DNA of 64,000 nt from assembly GCF_009870125.1 (NCBI RefSeq), contig NC_046681.1:5965001-6029000 (forward strand). The letters are read 5' to 3'. Under the pieces are notes generated by a model, which searched no databases, was not told the DNA's origin, and saw nothing but the letters and a program-made list of their open reading frames with translations. This DNA comes from Drosophila pseudoobscura (taxonomy: Eukaryota; Arthropoda; Insecta; Diptera; Drosophilidae). The position numbers and the translations under genes are program-made. Of the stretch, positions 26,292-37,600 are shown piece after piece. How positions within the stretch are numbered: the stretch's first letter is position 1; every line of letters begins with the position of its first letter.

Positions 26292-29200
26292 TCAATATTC
26301 AATTGTCACACACTTGGTCTTGAGATACTCGTTGAGGGCCTCTTGACCCAGGTCCTTGCCATAGCCGCTCTGCTTGAAGCCGCCAAATGGCGCTGCCACG
26401 TCTGTCTTGTTGTAGACATTCACAAACACGGTGCCGGCCTCAATGCGGTCCGCGAAGCTGAGGGCCTTGCTAATGTCCTTGGTAAAGACACCGCTGGCCA
26501 GTCCGTACTCCGTGCTGTTGGCCCTCTGCATGACCGATTCGATGTCGCTGCCATTGAACTTGGAGATGATCATGATGGGCCCAAAGGACTCCTCCTGCGC
26601 TATGAACATATCATCCTCGACATTCGTGAACACCGTGGGAGTAAAGAAGTAGCCCTTGAGATTCGGAACACGACAGCCGCCGTACACCAGTGTGGCCCCG
26701 TCCTTCACACCTCGCTCACAGAACTCCAGCAGCTTCTCAAAGTGTGCCTTGTGGTTCTGCGGGCCATGGGCTGTAGAGCGATTCAGGGGATCCCCAATGG
26801 TCATGGTGCGGAGATCCTTGAGCACACGCCGCACAAACTCGTCATGAATGCGATCCTCCACAAAGAGTCGGCCAGCAGCAATGCAATTTTCTCCCTTGTT
26901 GAAGAAAACAGAAGACATGCCCTGGAAAATACAGAAAAGAGTGCTTGAGTTGAAGGTTTTCTCAAGTGATTTTCTTTGCCATTTCTTACATGCTTCACCG
27001 CTTTGTCTAGGTCACAATCCGCAAAGATAATCAAAGGAGACTTGCCTCCCAGCTCTAGCGAGCACTTCTTGAGATTGGAGTCCGCACAGGACTTCATAAT
27101 GTGCTTGCCAATGGGCGTGGATCCCGTGAAGCCCAGCTTCCGAACCAATTGATGATCGGCCACCGCCTGACCAGCATCGGAACCCTTGCCAGGCAGGACA
27201 TTAATCACACCCGGAGGAAAACCCGCCTTGACTGTCAGCTCAGCGAATTTCAGAGCAGTCAAAGGACACGTTTGGGCGGGCTTGATCAGACAGGTATTGC
27301 CAGCAGCAATGCAGGCGGCCATCTTCCAGGAGAGCATCATCAAAGGATAGTTCCATGGGGTGACCAAGCCACACACGCCAATGGGCTCCTTCCGCGTGAA
27401 GGTCAGGACGTTATTTGGTCTCGCTGGGTTCACGGGTATGGTGTTCCCTTGGATCTTATCGCACCATCCGGCAAAATACCGCCAGGCATCGATGGACATG
27501 CCAATGTGGGTCTTCAGGGCCAGGGTGTAGACCGCACCCGAATCCACCGATTCGATGGTTGCAAGCTCCTCCTTATGCTTCTCCATGAGATCAGCTAGAT
27601 TGAGCATCAGTTGACCACGCTGCCGGGCCGAAACCTGCTTCCACGAGCCATAGAAAGCAGCGTGGGCAGCCTTTACTGCCTTGTCCACATCCTTGGGAGA
27701 GGCACAGGCCACTTTACAGAGGACCTTCTCGTCTGTGGGATTCACAATCTCCAAAGTGCGCTTGCCCTCGGCATCCACAAACTCCCCATCGATGAAGAGC
27801 TGTGTGGGCACCTGAATCTCCCTTTTGTTTGCCTTCAGAGTGAAACCTTCGTAGATGAGCTGCTGCCCACCAGAGCCGCCACTGCCTTGACGCAGGATTT
27901 TAACGAGCTGTCCAAAGAACTCCTCAAACACGGGAGCCATGAAGACGTTATCATTCTCGAGTGGGACATCGAAGGCTTCCTTTACTTCCTCTACCAGACG
28001 CACCACATCCATGGAGCCCGCGCCAGCGGCAAAGAAATCTGTGGAATCCTCAATGGGTTCCTTCAAAATAGCCTGCCAAATGGCAGAAAGGATACCCTTC
28101 TTGGATAGCTCATCCTCGGAGAAGTCTGTGATGGGCTGCTGTTCGGCCTGCTTGAACCATTCGTTGGCATTGATCACCTTTGACCCACGCTTGATGCGAC
28201 GGACGTTCACGAACGCCCCATCGGTGCCTTCGATCAAAAGCCCCAAGGCGTGAATCCAAGCGGGTTTCGTGAGACCCTTCAGTCGCAGTGGCTGGCCATT
28301 CGACACGGGACCAGCGGAATACAGATGGGCGCCAAAGAGACGTATCTGCTCCTCGGTGCCGTCCTGCAGCAGAACTGTGGCTATGGCCCCAGGCACGGAG
28401 TCCAAGCCCCGCACAAAGTTCCAGATCCGCTCCGCCGGTTGCTGCAGATTGATCAACTGATTATCGGCCTTGAACATGGCCGGATCGTAGGTGGCCCCGA
28501 TCTCCGTTTGGGTTATCTTTGGAGCCGTGCCATTGGCCACCATGTCCACGGCCACACCCATGGCCTTGACGCCCTCGGGATACAGGAATCTCTTGTAGAT
28601 GCTGTCCAGTGTGTCGGTGGGCTCGAGATTCGTCTGACGCGTCAACAGCAATGGTCCAGTGTCCAGGCCATCATCCGCCCAAAAGATACTAAAGCCAGCC
28701 ACCTCGTCGCCCTCAATCAGGGTCCAGGATATGGCACTGGCACCGCGATGGCGTGGCAGGATCGATGGATGGTAGCAAATGCTTCCCAATGAGGCCCCAT
28801 CAATCACCTCCATTGGAATGAACTGCGAACAGTACGGCAGCACATTCAAGGTGGCGCCCACCGATTTATATTGTGCCAAAACCTCCGGCAGAGCCACGCC
28901 CTTCCGCCGCCAGCTGCTAAACTTAAAGACGGGTATCTTGTGGGCTGCGGCAGTGGTGGCCAGCACATCCTCGCGACTCCCCTTGTCCGGTATGGTGAAG
29001 ACGCCAACAATTTGTATGTTCGAACGCTCCAGCAGAAGCTCCAGCACATCGGCAGCAAAGTTACTCTGACCAATGATGGCAATGCGAAGTTTTAACTGAA
29101 GGAAAAAGGTGGGTTTAAGAATGGAGAAAAGGGTTAGTTTTTGCTGCTGTGTAGACGGTGGAAGGTAGGAGCACTGTGGAGGGAGCCACTTAGGCCAAAA

Positions 29201-29978
29201 AGGAGATTTGTAATGAGATTCTGACTTTATCCTAAAAATCTGTTGTGTGAATAGTTTAAGGATGCATGAGGAAGCCTGAAAGAGTACCTCATTTTATAGG
29301 GATACCCTTACAAATATTTGGAAACTATTTAAAGAACTCCAGTGCGCTACCCTTACAAATATTTGGAAACTATTTAAAGAACTCCTGTGCGCAATTTATT
29401 AAAAATCGTGAACTTCAAGGAAGTTATCTATTTACAGCACTGATATGCTATTTATTTAAAATTAACCATATATACCTATTTAAATTGGCTGTTCTTGACC
29501 TTTTCCCATTAATTTAAAAAAAAATTCTATATCAGTTGTCAAAGTTTTTTTTTAGGCACACGGGAACATTTTCAATCCAATTTTTCATTCAAAATAACAA
29601 TTAAAATTAAAAAATTTACAATTTCGATGAAAAGTAAGAGTTAGTAAATTGACAGAGAAAAATTATGTTGGATAGTAATAAAATATTTGTAATTTCCTAT
29701 TAATATTTAGCCTGAACTTTTTATAGGAATTAATAAACTGTCAAAAAAGCATATAAAATTCCAGTTTCATTTTATTTCTATATTCTTTCCATCCAAACTA
29801 TAAATTTCCATTGCTTTATAGATTGGTTGTGGGTCGCATTACTTTCGATTAGCTCTAATTTGGGTTTCTGATTCTTTGCCAAATTCTGCTGTCGCGAATT
29901 TAACTCAATTGCAAACTCAAATAAGAATCAAATTTCATATATATGAATTTGGATTTGATTATTAATACTAACAGCCAT
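26292..29978 (-). CDS. CG8665: 10-formyltetrahydrofolate dehydrogenase (ALDH1L1 type), CG8665 orthologue
   Basis: This enzyme converts 10-formyl-THF plus NADP+ to THF, CO2 and NADPH in folate one-carbon metabolism, normally in the cytosol. Exons are 29973-29978 (ATG GCT), 26990-29095 and 26292-26921, all joined in phase 0, giving 913 residues. Order of domains: formyltransferase-like hydrolase (about 1-310) with His111 in [10 protein letters not shown] and Asp147 in DDGLDTG; a phosphopantetheine carrier domain with Ser363 in GAGSMD; then an aldehyde dehydrogenase domain from about 425 with Glu683 in LELGGK and Cys717 in NKGENC, spaced 34 apart as in the family. All catalytic residues are present. 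There is no mitochondrial presequence, so the cytosolic form is likely. The two-codon first exon is inferred; the rest is firm. Confidence 0.93.
29098..29966 (-). other. First intron of CG8665
   Basis: AT-rich intron between the inferred GTTAGT donor (29967-29972) and a polypyrimidine-CAG acceptor (29096-29097 on the minus strand). It contains a 45-bp tandem duplication at 29303-29392 and no coding frame. Confidence 0.6.
29303..29392. repeat. Two tandem copies of a 45-bp unit
   Basis: The unit starting TACCCTTACAAATATTTGG occurs at 29303-29347 and again at 29348-29392 with almost no differences (CCAGTGC versus CCTGTGC). The high identity suggests a recent duplication. It lies in the CG8665 first intron. 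Confidence 0.9.
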
Positions 29979-30147
29979 TTCTTGTGGATTATTTGCACAG
30001 TGAGGTTGAAGCTTATTTTCACTTTTCACTTCAATTAATTTTCACTTTATAGTTTTCACTTTTCACTCTATAGTTTTCGCTATTATAGTTGACTCTATAG
30101 TTTTTCTTTCATTCATGCCCAACCGCTTGGAAGGCCGGCAAACTATC

Positions 30148-30184
30148 AACTGAAATTCAGTGTGAAAACCGGGTGGTATTTATA
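30148..30184 (-). promoter_or_regulatory. Core promoter of CG8665 (TATA plus initiator)
   Basis: On the minus strand TATAAATA (30177-30184) is followed by an initiator TCAGTT (30148-30153). Taking the A at 30151 as +1 puts the TATA box start at -33, close to canonical spacing. The resulting leader to the inferred ATG at 29978 is about 173 bases. Confidence 0.65.
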
Positions 30185-30458
30185 CTTCGGTGCCACACGA
30201 GCGGCCCATTATCGTTATCAACGTGATTTGATTATAAATAAAAGCTAACAAATAATTTTTGTTCTAGAAGAATTAATTTTTTGTAAATATATACCACAAA
30301 AATACTTAGAAATACCACAAAAAAATGTAAAAATACTTACTACAAAGATATTTAAGAAATATTAGATAGTAGTACAAAAATTACACGAAAGAAAATTGAA
30401 TTCTACTGCAAAATACTAGAAACGTTGTGAGTTGCTGCTGCGACCGCAACTCTACATT

Positions 30459-31184
30459 TATACCCGATACATATTCAGTATGGCTACATTGAGCGACAAT
30501 GTGCGCGTGTGGGAGAGACAGAAAACGTGTCTGAACATGTCGTCGGGCGCTGCGTAGCCACTGCAAATTATATAAAAATGGCTATAATGGCTATATTTTT
30601 ATATTATCTGATCTGCTCCAAATTCAGCAATCTCATAGATACGGTCATTCTGTATGATTGTGCGTTTTACGTTTTATAGTGAGATCTAACAGGAGTGTGG
30701 ATACCAACTTTGGTTACTCTAGCCCTAATACTCTCTGAGATTTCTGGATGCCCCATCTTTTCGTCCTCTGCGGGGGCGGAAGGGGGTGTGGCGAAATTTT
30801 GAAACTAATTCGTCAAGGTCAGATATCACAGGAGTGTGGATCAAAAATTTGGTTGTTCTAGCTTTTATAGTCTCTGAGATCTAGGAACTCATATTTTGCA
30901 ATTGGCAAAGCCGACCATGAAACCTGAGTGTTAGAGAGAGACAGAGCGAGAAAGAATGATATTGTTTTCTTGATTCTAGCTATAATAATTATACGATCTG
31001 GTTCAGATTTTGTATTCTAGAAGATATAATTATCTTCTACGATTCTGCGTTTTCTGTTTTCTCGTGTCTTTGAAACTGTGGATGCCACAGATTTTCGCTC
31101 TTTGTGGGGGCGGAAGTGGGCGTACACATCCATTTTCACCACAAATCTAATATACCCCTGTACTCATTTTGAGTCTCGGGTATA
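30459..31184. repeat. Dispersed-repeat-like unit with short inverted ends
   Basis: The unit opens with TATACCCGA (30459-30467) and closes with its reverse complement TCGGGTATA (31176-31184); beyond these words the ends stay loosely similar. Inside, a module starting AGGAGTGTGGAT recurs at 30691 and 30830, and a GGGGGCGGAAG word recurs near 30773 and 31108. The stretch has no open frame of note and no match to neighbouring genes. It is most likely a non-autonomous mobile element or a satellite-like repeat. I cannot name its family. Confidence 0.5.
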
Positions 31185-32010
31185 ATAAAAACTACAAAAC
31201 CAGCATAGACATGCGCTGCCAGTCCCCCTGTTCCCCAGTGCCGCCTCAGTGCGCCCGCCAGTGGCTCTTTGTTTGTGGCTCACTTCACATACATTTCATA
31301 ATTAAATCAGCGACAACGAAACGCTTATCAATCTCAGAGCTAAAGAAGAGAGCTGCAGTAAAAGCAGCAGCAGCACGGGCCCCGGTGTGTGCATGTCGAT
31401 TTGGCATGATCGGAGGGCCGGATTTTTTACATTCTACGGAATACATTTTGCTCGACAAGTGTCTGAACATTTTATAGTGTAAAGTTGGGCATCAAATGGG
31501 TAATATGACTCGCAGATGGATGCACATGCAGTGATTCACCTGAAATTTTGCTGCGACAGACTTTTTCGTGGGGGTTTTGGGTTTTCATCGATTATGAGGC
31601 ACATGTTTTTTGATGTAAACCACATATGAAAATAGGGAGAAGGGTTCCAAAAAGCCAAAGCATGATCACACAGTGATGTATTGAAATATTAAGAAGGGAT
31701 CAGGTAAACAGTGGCATGCAGTGACAACTGAAGCTATGAAAGTGGCTTCTGCCACCCTGGTCACAATTTTGCCACACTATTAGACAGACATTAACTCCGA
31801 AAAATCTACAATTTGTGACATTTTAGGTAATAAATTTGTCACGGTGTAATAGGTTTTTACAGATGATCAAAACTAGCAATAAACCCAGCTACCATTTAGC
31901 TAATTAACAACTATAATTGGCTTAAACTTTCAGTATTATCACTCCATCAGACGTGCGAGTGCTGCACCTCCAAAGGTGTTCAGTTTTGTTGCAACCACAC
32001 ACGTATCATC
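31185..32010 (+). other. Upstream region of Gr39b
   Basis: No coding frame is recognised. A short CAG run is present at 31355-31375. A TCAGTA initiator-like word at 31931-31936 lies about 78 bases before the Gr39b ATG and could mark the start site, but no TATA box or convincing DPE accompanies it. Confidence 0.35.
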
Positions 32011-33260
32011 ATGCTGTACCGCCTGCAGTCCTGCCTCAAGTATTTCGCCTTACTGGGTATTGTGCCCTGGACAGAGACCTGCGGACCGTGTCAGTATTTT
32101 CAAAAGATATATTCCATATTTCTAATGTCCATAAATCTGGTGATATTCGGTATGGAGATCCACATTCCACAAAAAGATTCATTGCTCCTTTCGCTGCTGG
32201 TCAGCGCGATTGTGTTTATTGCAAAGGTTCTGTGCATGACGGTTATCCTGCTGCAGATGATGTGCCAGTACGAAGGATATTATGGGTTCTGTAAGGAGTT
32301 GCAGCGCGTAAGGGAGCGCCTAGAAGTGCAGCTAAAGATGGGAGCATTGTTATATCCCCGCAGGCGGTACATTAAAATTATGTTTCTGGGAATAGCCAGC
32401 CTTGGGACAATGGCTTCCCTGATTTATACATCCTTTATTGCGAGTTTGATGTACTTTTGGTCCTCGTGTGTGGCCCTCATCATCATTAGACTGCAGTGTG
32501 TGCTGCTCCTGTTTTATGTGGATTTAATGGGTTTTCATGTGGAGCTCCTGGGCAAACGCATTCGGGATGTGCTGCACTGTCACTCGTCGGGTGGAAATTG
32601 CGTCCCGGATGGCAATTGCAAGCAGCTGCGTTCCCTGGAATTTCTCCTCGAACTTAAACAAAGCCACATGGAGGTCTTTGATCTTTTCAGTCACTTTAAT
32701 GATCTTTTTGGCTGGTCAATTTTGAGTATATTCGTGGTGATGTTCATGGATGGCACGGTGAATATTTACTGGACCCAACAGGTCCTAGCAGGTGTATATG
32801 GACTGGTGTATCTCAATGCCACATTCTCGTTTTCCGTGCCGTCGCTGGCTCTAATATTTGCTTTCTGTCGCTGTGGGGAGTACTGCAAGAGGCAGGTGAG
32901 TGAATGAAACTTTTATCCAAAAACAATATACACTTCTGAGCTCACTTTCTCTTGATAGCAAATGCTGATCGGCAGCTATGTTCGGGGATTGGCATACGGC
33001 ACTCCTTCCCTTCAGCAGTCCAAGGAACCCGCGTACACTGAACTGTTGACTGAATTTACCCTGCAAGTGGAGCACAATGTATTGGCCATTAATGCCGAGG
33101 GCTTTATGGTCATTGATAATTCCCTGCTCATGTCGGTGTGTATTTTTTTATTGAATGGAAAACTTCAAGTGGTTTTTGTTTTCTTTTCGTTCTACACTTT
33201 CAGATGTTTGCGGCAATGGTTACCTATTTGATTGTTTTAATGCAATTCAGTGCATCGTAG
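32011..33260 (+). CDS. Gr39b: Gustatory receptor 39b
   Basis: This is a seven-pass chemoreceptor of the insect gustatory receptor family, expected in the dendrite membrane of taste neurons as part of a ligand-gated cation channel. Exons are 32011-32895, 32959-33135 and 33204-33260, all phase 0 with GT/AG introns of 63 and 68 bases, giving 372 residues. Seven hydrophobic segments can be counted. The family signature TY-five residues-QF is present at residues 361-369 (TYLIVLMQF), carried by the short last exon, as is usual in the family. The N-terminus MLYRLQ, the LKYFALLGIVPW block and the ILSIFVVMF region resemble what I recall of D. melanogaster Gr39b, and the neighbours agree. The chosen ATG gives a length close to that orthologue. 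The ligand is unknown. Confidence 0.9.
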
Positions 33261-33364
33261 AAAAATGATGGCAAAACATGTTTGTGGACTTAGAACTCTT
33301 TAAAGTCAATTTTTTCATTCACTTCATTGCCTCGTAAAGAACGCATACGAAAATCATACTGAAA

Positions 33365-33370
33365 AATAAA
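33365..33370 (+). terminator. Poly(A) signal of Gr39b
   Basis: AATAAA lies 105 bases after the stop codon (33258-33260) and is followed by an A-rich, then T-rich stretch. Confidence 0.6.
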
Positions 33371-34529
33371 AAAAATGTTTAATTAGATCCTTAAAACCTG
33401 GCTGAAAGCATTATTCTCAAGTATTTAAGTGCCTCGTAAGTTTAAATCACGGAAAATAATGTTTAAAACTAAAATAAATGATTATTTCAACCCTTGAAAG
33501 GTCTGTACAGATCTCGGAGCCATTCCACTTTATATAATGCAAAATTATGTTGAAAAGAACAAAACTTATAATTTAATTACTTACGACCTTGAAAAACCCT
33601 CAACATTTACCCGACATTGACCTATTTGAACTTTTTAGCTCTGCAAGAGGTAAAACAGTCTTTAGATAAGATTACGGGCACCAAAGCGTCCAAAAATCCA
33701 TCTTTATCACACCTACCCGAAAGCGAAACCAAAAACCAGCTCAAACCAGTATAAGAACTCAACCAAAATGCTGATTATCTTATCGTTAAACTTGTGATTG
33801 GGCAAAAATGATATATCCGCACTATTTCTGGCAGTGCAATGGAAGCATTATAAGTATTTATGCTATCGTATGATTGGGGGGCCAGAAGTACCTGCCTCCG
33901 AAAAATAAGTAACATCTGATCGGATGTCACATAATTACCCAATCATCAGTTGTCAGGGGCACACCTCGGGGGGTCTGATACGACTACTCTGTTTTCAATT
34001 ATGCAATTTAATCTTTCAGTTTGTATTTATTGTGTATAAATAACATTTTGAGCACGCATTCAGCGACTGCCCGCCTGGCGCTGGAGTGGTGAAATTTCGG
34101 GCCCGAGTGCCCAAAAATAATACTCCGTACAATCACTTGGTAATACCAGTACTATACCCCTAGAGAATATTCAGGGTAATCAGAGAAATGGTAGCCTAGT
34201 GATAACCCAACCGATTGGCCTCTGGTTTAGACGACAAACTGGACTGTCGCAAACAAACAACGCAAACCGGTTTTCTGGATGCACCATTAAGGCCCTCGAA
34301 CCGGTTTCAAGTGGTTCAAGATGTGCCAATTTTGATAGTCACTATCAATCTACCCCGGGGCAAATGTTCCATCCTCTAATCTGTGGGAGACTTCTCAAGT
34401 GTTTTCCATCGATCGAACAAACGGTTGAGGCGGTTTGAACTGGCTTTTCAGTCTGAACTTTCCACCACCTTATCGATTAAAACTCATTTGGCATATAGAG
34501 CCAATAAATGCACATTTTGGGAATGCACG
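33371..34529. other. Intergenic region between the convergent Gr39b and dtr
   Basis: The two genes converge here, so this holds 3' flanks only. It is AT-rich with a few GC-richer patches near 34060-34100 and 34260-34440. The 79-codon plus-strand frame at 34199-34438 has no domain and no promoter context. Confidence 0.5.
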
Positions 34530-34535
34530 TTTATT
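34530..34535 (-). terminator. Poly(A) signal of dtr
   Basis: AATAAA on the minus strand (TTTATT here) lies 85 bases past the dtr stop codon at 34620-34622. Confidence 0.65.
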
Positions 34536-34619
34536 TACAGGAAGTGCGAAAATTAATTAAATGAATATACTCTAGAATCCTGTTACTTAAAAACTAAACA
34601 GAGAAACGAATGCATGCTT

Positions 34620-37600
34620 CTATTGGTAGGTCACTTGGGCCTCGACGGTGACTTCTTTGATGACCACATCGCCATCGTCGTTTAGGACATCCAGATTGAA
34701 TTCCATTTGTTCCGTTTTGAGGGTTTGTTCGGTTGAGACTTCTGGTGTTTCAGTGGCTTCAGTGTCTTCTAGTGATTCAGAGGGTTCAGTGTCCACAAAG
34801 TAGTCCAATGTTATGAAGTTTGTTGGGTTTTCTGGGCGTTCATCTGTGTTTTCTGTGATGTCTTGGGCTTTTTGGTCTAGAAACTTCTCTGTAGGGCCAT
34901 CGCCTATATTTGAATCTTCTGGGATTATCTTTTCCCACTGACAAATTAGTTTCGTCGTTTCAGTCTCTGGATCCCCAACGTCACTGGTTTGTTCGGTGAT
35001 CATGGTCAATTTATTGTTACGATCACAGAATGCCGTTCGATTCTCTTCAAAAGAGGTCTGATAGGGACTCCATTCTGAAATTAAGAGTTATTCCTGACTA
35101 AAATTCAGTTGATATTTTAAATTCTTACCATCAGTGATTGCTTCTGTATCTTTGGGATCCAGTGTTTCATCCTGTTTTTTATTTTCTTGCTTCTCTGAAT
35201 CCCCAATCTCGGTGGTTTCTTTTAAAGCGCTCTCGCATTCAGTTTCCGACTCTTCGTCATAGTTTTGCAAGCCAGTAAGGTCTACATCGTCCTCGCCATC
35301 ACTTTCGCCAAATTCGTGGCTCTCCAGCTGCTCCATGGCCTCGGGATCAAGAAATTCATTCAATCTTGATGCTATTTTTGCCCACTTATCCTTGGCAGTT
35401 TCCACAGTCGGTTTGGCCGTTTCTGTTTCAGTCTTTACTTCTGGGATGTGCTCCTCCTTTGGTGATGGGGAAGGTGCCATATCGGCTGCCATTTCTTCTT
35501 CATTGTCCTTCCACATTTGCTTTTCCTTCTGCATTATTGCGCGCAGACCACGACGAGTTCTGGCCTCATTCTCGCGAACCATACGCATGTCCTCTTCGAA
35601 GCCATCGTAGTAATAGGCTTTGAGCATTGCGGGGGATATCTTTGGCGGCACGACAACGGCCACCTCATCGTCGGATGAATAATCGGTTGTGAAATCGGAT
35701 GCGGCATCATCGTCATCAATGTCCTCGTAGCCGATTATTGGATATATTTCTGGGGATTGCAGAACTCTTCCTTCTGCTTGAGCAACCCCGTTTTCGGCAT
35801 GTGTTTCTTCTTCTTGGAGAACGCATTCTTCTCCCTGGGTTACGCCTTCTTCAGCTTGGGGAACTCCTTCTGCTTGATCATCTCCCTCTTCAGATTGGGC
35901 ACCTCCTTCTTCTTGTTGAGCACCTCCTTCTTCTGCTTGACGACCTCCTTCTTCGGCTTGTGGATCAATGATTTCTGTTAAGGACAAGGGACTCCAACGC
36001 TGATACAGCATGGATCCCTCACCCATCGAGAGTTTAATGGGACCTGAGTTCTCCTCCTCCTTCTCTTTCTCCAGCTGCTCTTGCAACTCACGTGCCCGCT
36101 CCTCGTGCTCCTTCATGCGTTGCATCATTTTGTTCAACAATTCGTTATCCCGCTCCACCAACGGATCATCGTTGGACTTGTGCTTGGCCTCCAGATCCTC
36201 ATTAGATGACAGCATCTCCTGTAGCATTTCGTTCTCCTCGCTGGTCAATTGGAGCTCTGTGGAACCCGACTTCATGCAGGCCTTCAGTTCATTGTAGCTG
36301 CGCATACATTCGGTGGCAGCTTCCGCATTGTTCGCTGTCGTCACTTTATCAAGATCCAGTTTTTGGAAGAACTCGGAATCGAGATTGCCAAATGTTTCCT
36401 TAGCTTCCAGCGAAAAGAATTCATCTTCCTGGGGCTCGTTTTCCTTTGTGTCATCGGGGAGTTCAGAGAATTGTTCGGCTAGGACACGTTGCATGGCTTC
36501 GTTGACCAAATGTTCGGCAGCTTTGCGTGGCTTTGGCTTGTACGGTGTTGTCCAGGGAACACGTGGATATTCTTGGAGCGTCTCTTCTGCAGTATCGTAG
36601 GCATCGTCATCTTCTTCCACCTCCTTCTCCGATTCGGAGTCACTGATCAGTTCCGGCGGCGGAGGCAACTCCTCCAGTTCCCCAGTGTCCTTCTTGACGA
36701 CCATCAGACGATTGTCAACGACCTCCAAAGTGTCATCGTACTTCTCGCGTTTGGCAAAGCAGCGTCCTGCGGATGCAGCCACATGTCGCTTGCGCCGATC
36801 CTCATCCTTGGCCAATTGGGCATCCAAACTTTCGGGTGTGTCCTTGCTAAACTCCGCCAAACTCTTGGACTTCAACAGGGCCTTGGCAGCGCGTATTTTC
36901 TCCAAGTGTGTGTGGGACTCTTGTCGGGGCTTATCGTTCCCCTTGGAGGCAAAGAACTCCTTGAAGGTGTCCACACATTCGCGCAGGCTCTTGCCACCTG
37001 CTGGATTTTCCAGATGCGGTGGCACCATCTTTTCCAGCTTTGGTTCTTCCGAGTAGGTGTACTCTTCGTCGGATTCGATGGGCCCCAGCGGATAGCTATT
37101 GGGACCCATTTCTGTGATGTCCTTGTAGATCACATCACTAATCAGATCGTTTAGGAGTGAGGCACAAACCATCTGCGATTGCGAGTCCTCTACGCTGATG
37201 GACTCCGCATATTTGATTTGTGTCTCAATGCTATACAATATCTCGTTTTCATTTTCCAGATCACAGAGCAGCTGACGCAGGGCTTCCTCCTCGCCGGCCA
37301 GTTTCCGATCCAATTGAGAGCAGATTTCTTCAGCGGCTTCGGCACTGGTTAGCTCTGTCAAGGGTCGTGTCAATATATCTTCGTCATTGGAAGAGGGCCG
37401 CCCATTGATGGAGTCCTCCATTGAGGTCAGGGGCAACTGCTGCATGCACTCTTCTTTGTCCCAATCTTTGCTGGGCACATCACAGCCAGCACCAAACACG
37501 CGCTTCGGCACATTATCCGTGGCATCGTCCATGATTTTGGCAAAGAGATTATAACTTTTATTCAGGTCCTCCTTTCTGGCTTCAAGATTCTTTTGCATAG

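Noticed and set aside
26127..26948. 273-codon plus-strand frame opposite the CG8665 last exon
   Set aside because: It is the antisense shadow of the aldehyde dehydrogenase domain; the minus strand carries the conserved motifs.
31953..32294. 113-codon plus frame overlapping the start of Gr39b
   Set aside because: It is out of frame with the receptor, has no membrane segments, and ends within exon 1.
36489..37154. 221-codon plus-strand frame opposite dtr
   Set aside because: It is antisense to the acidic dtr exon, where Glu/Asp-rich coding opens the opposite strand.
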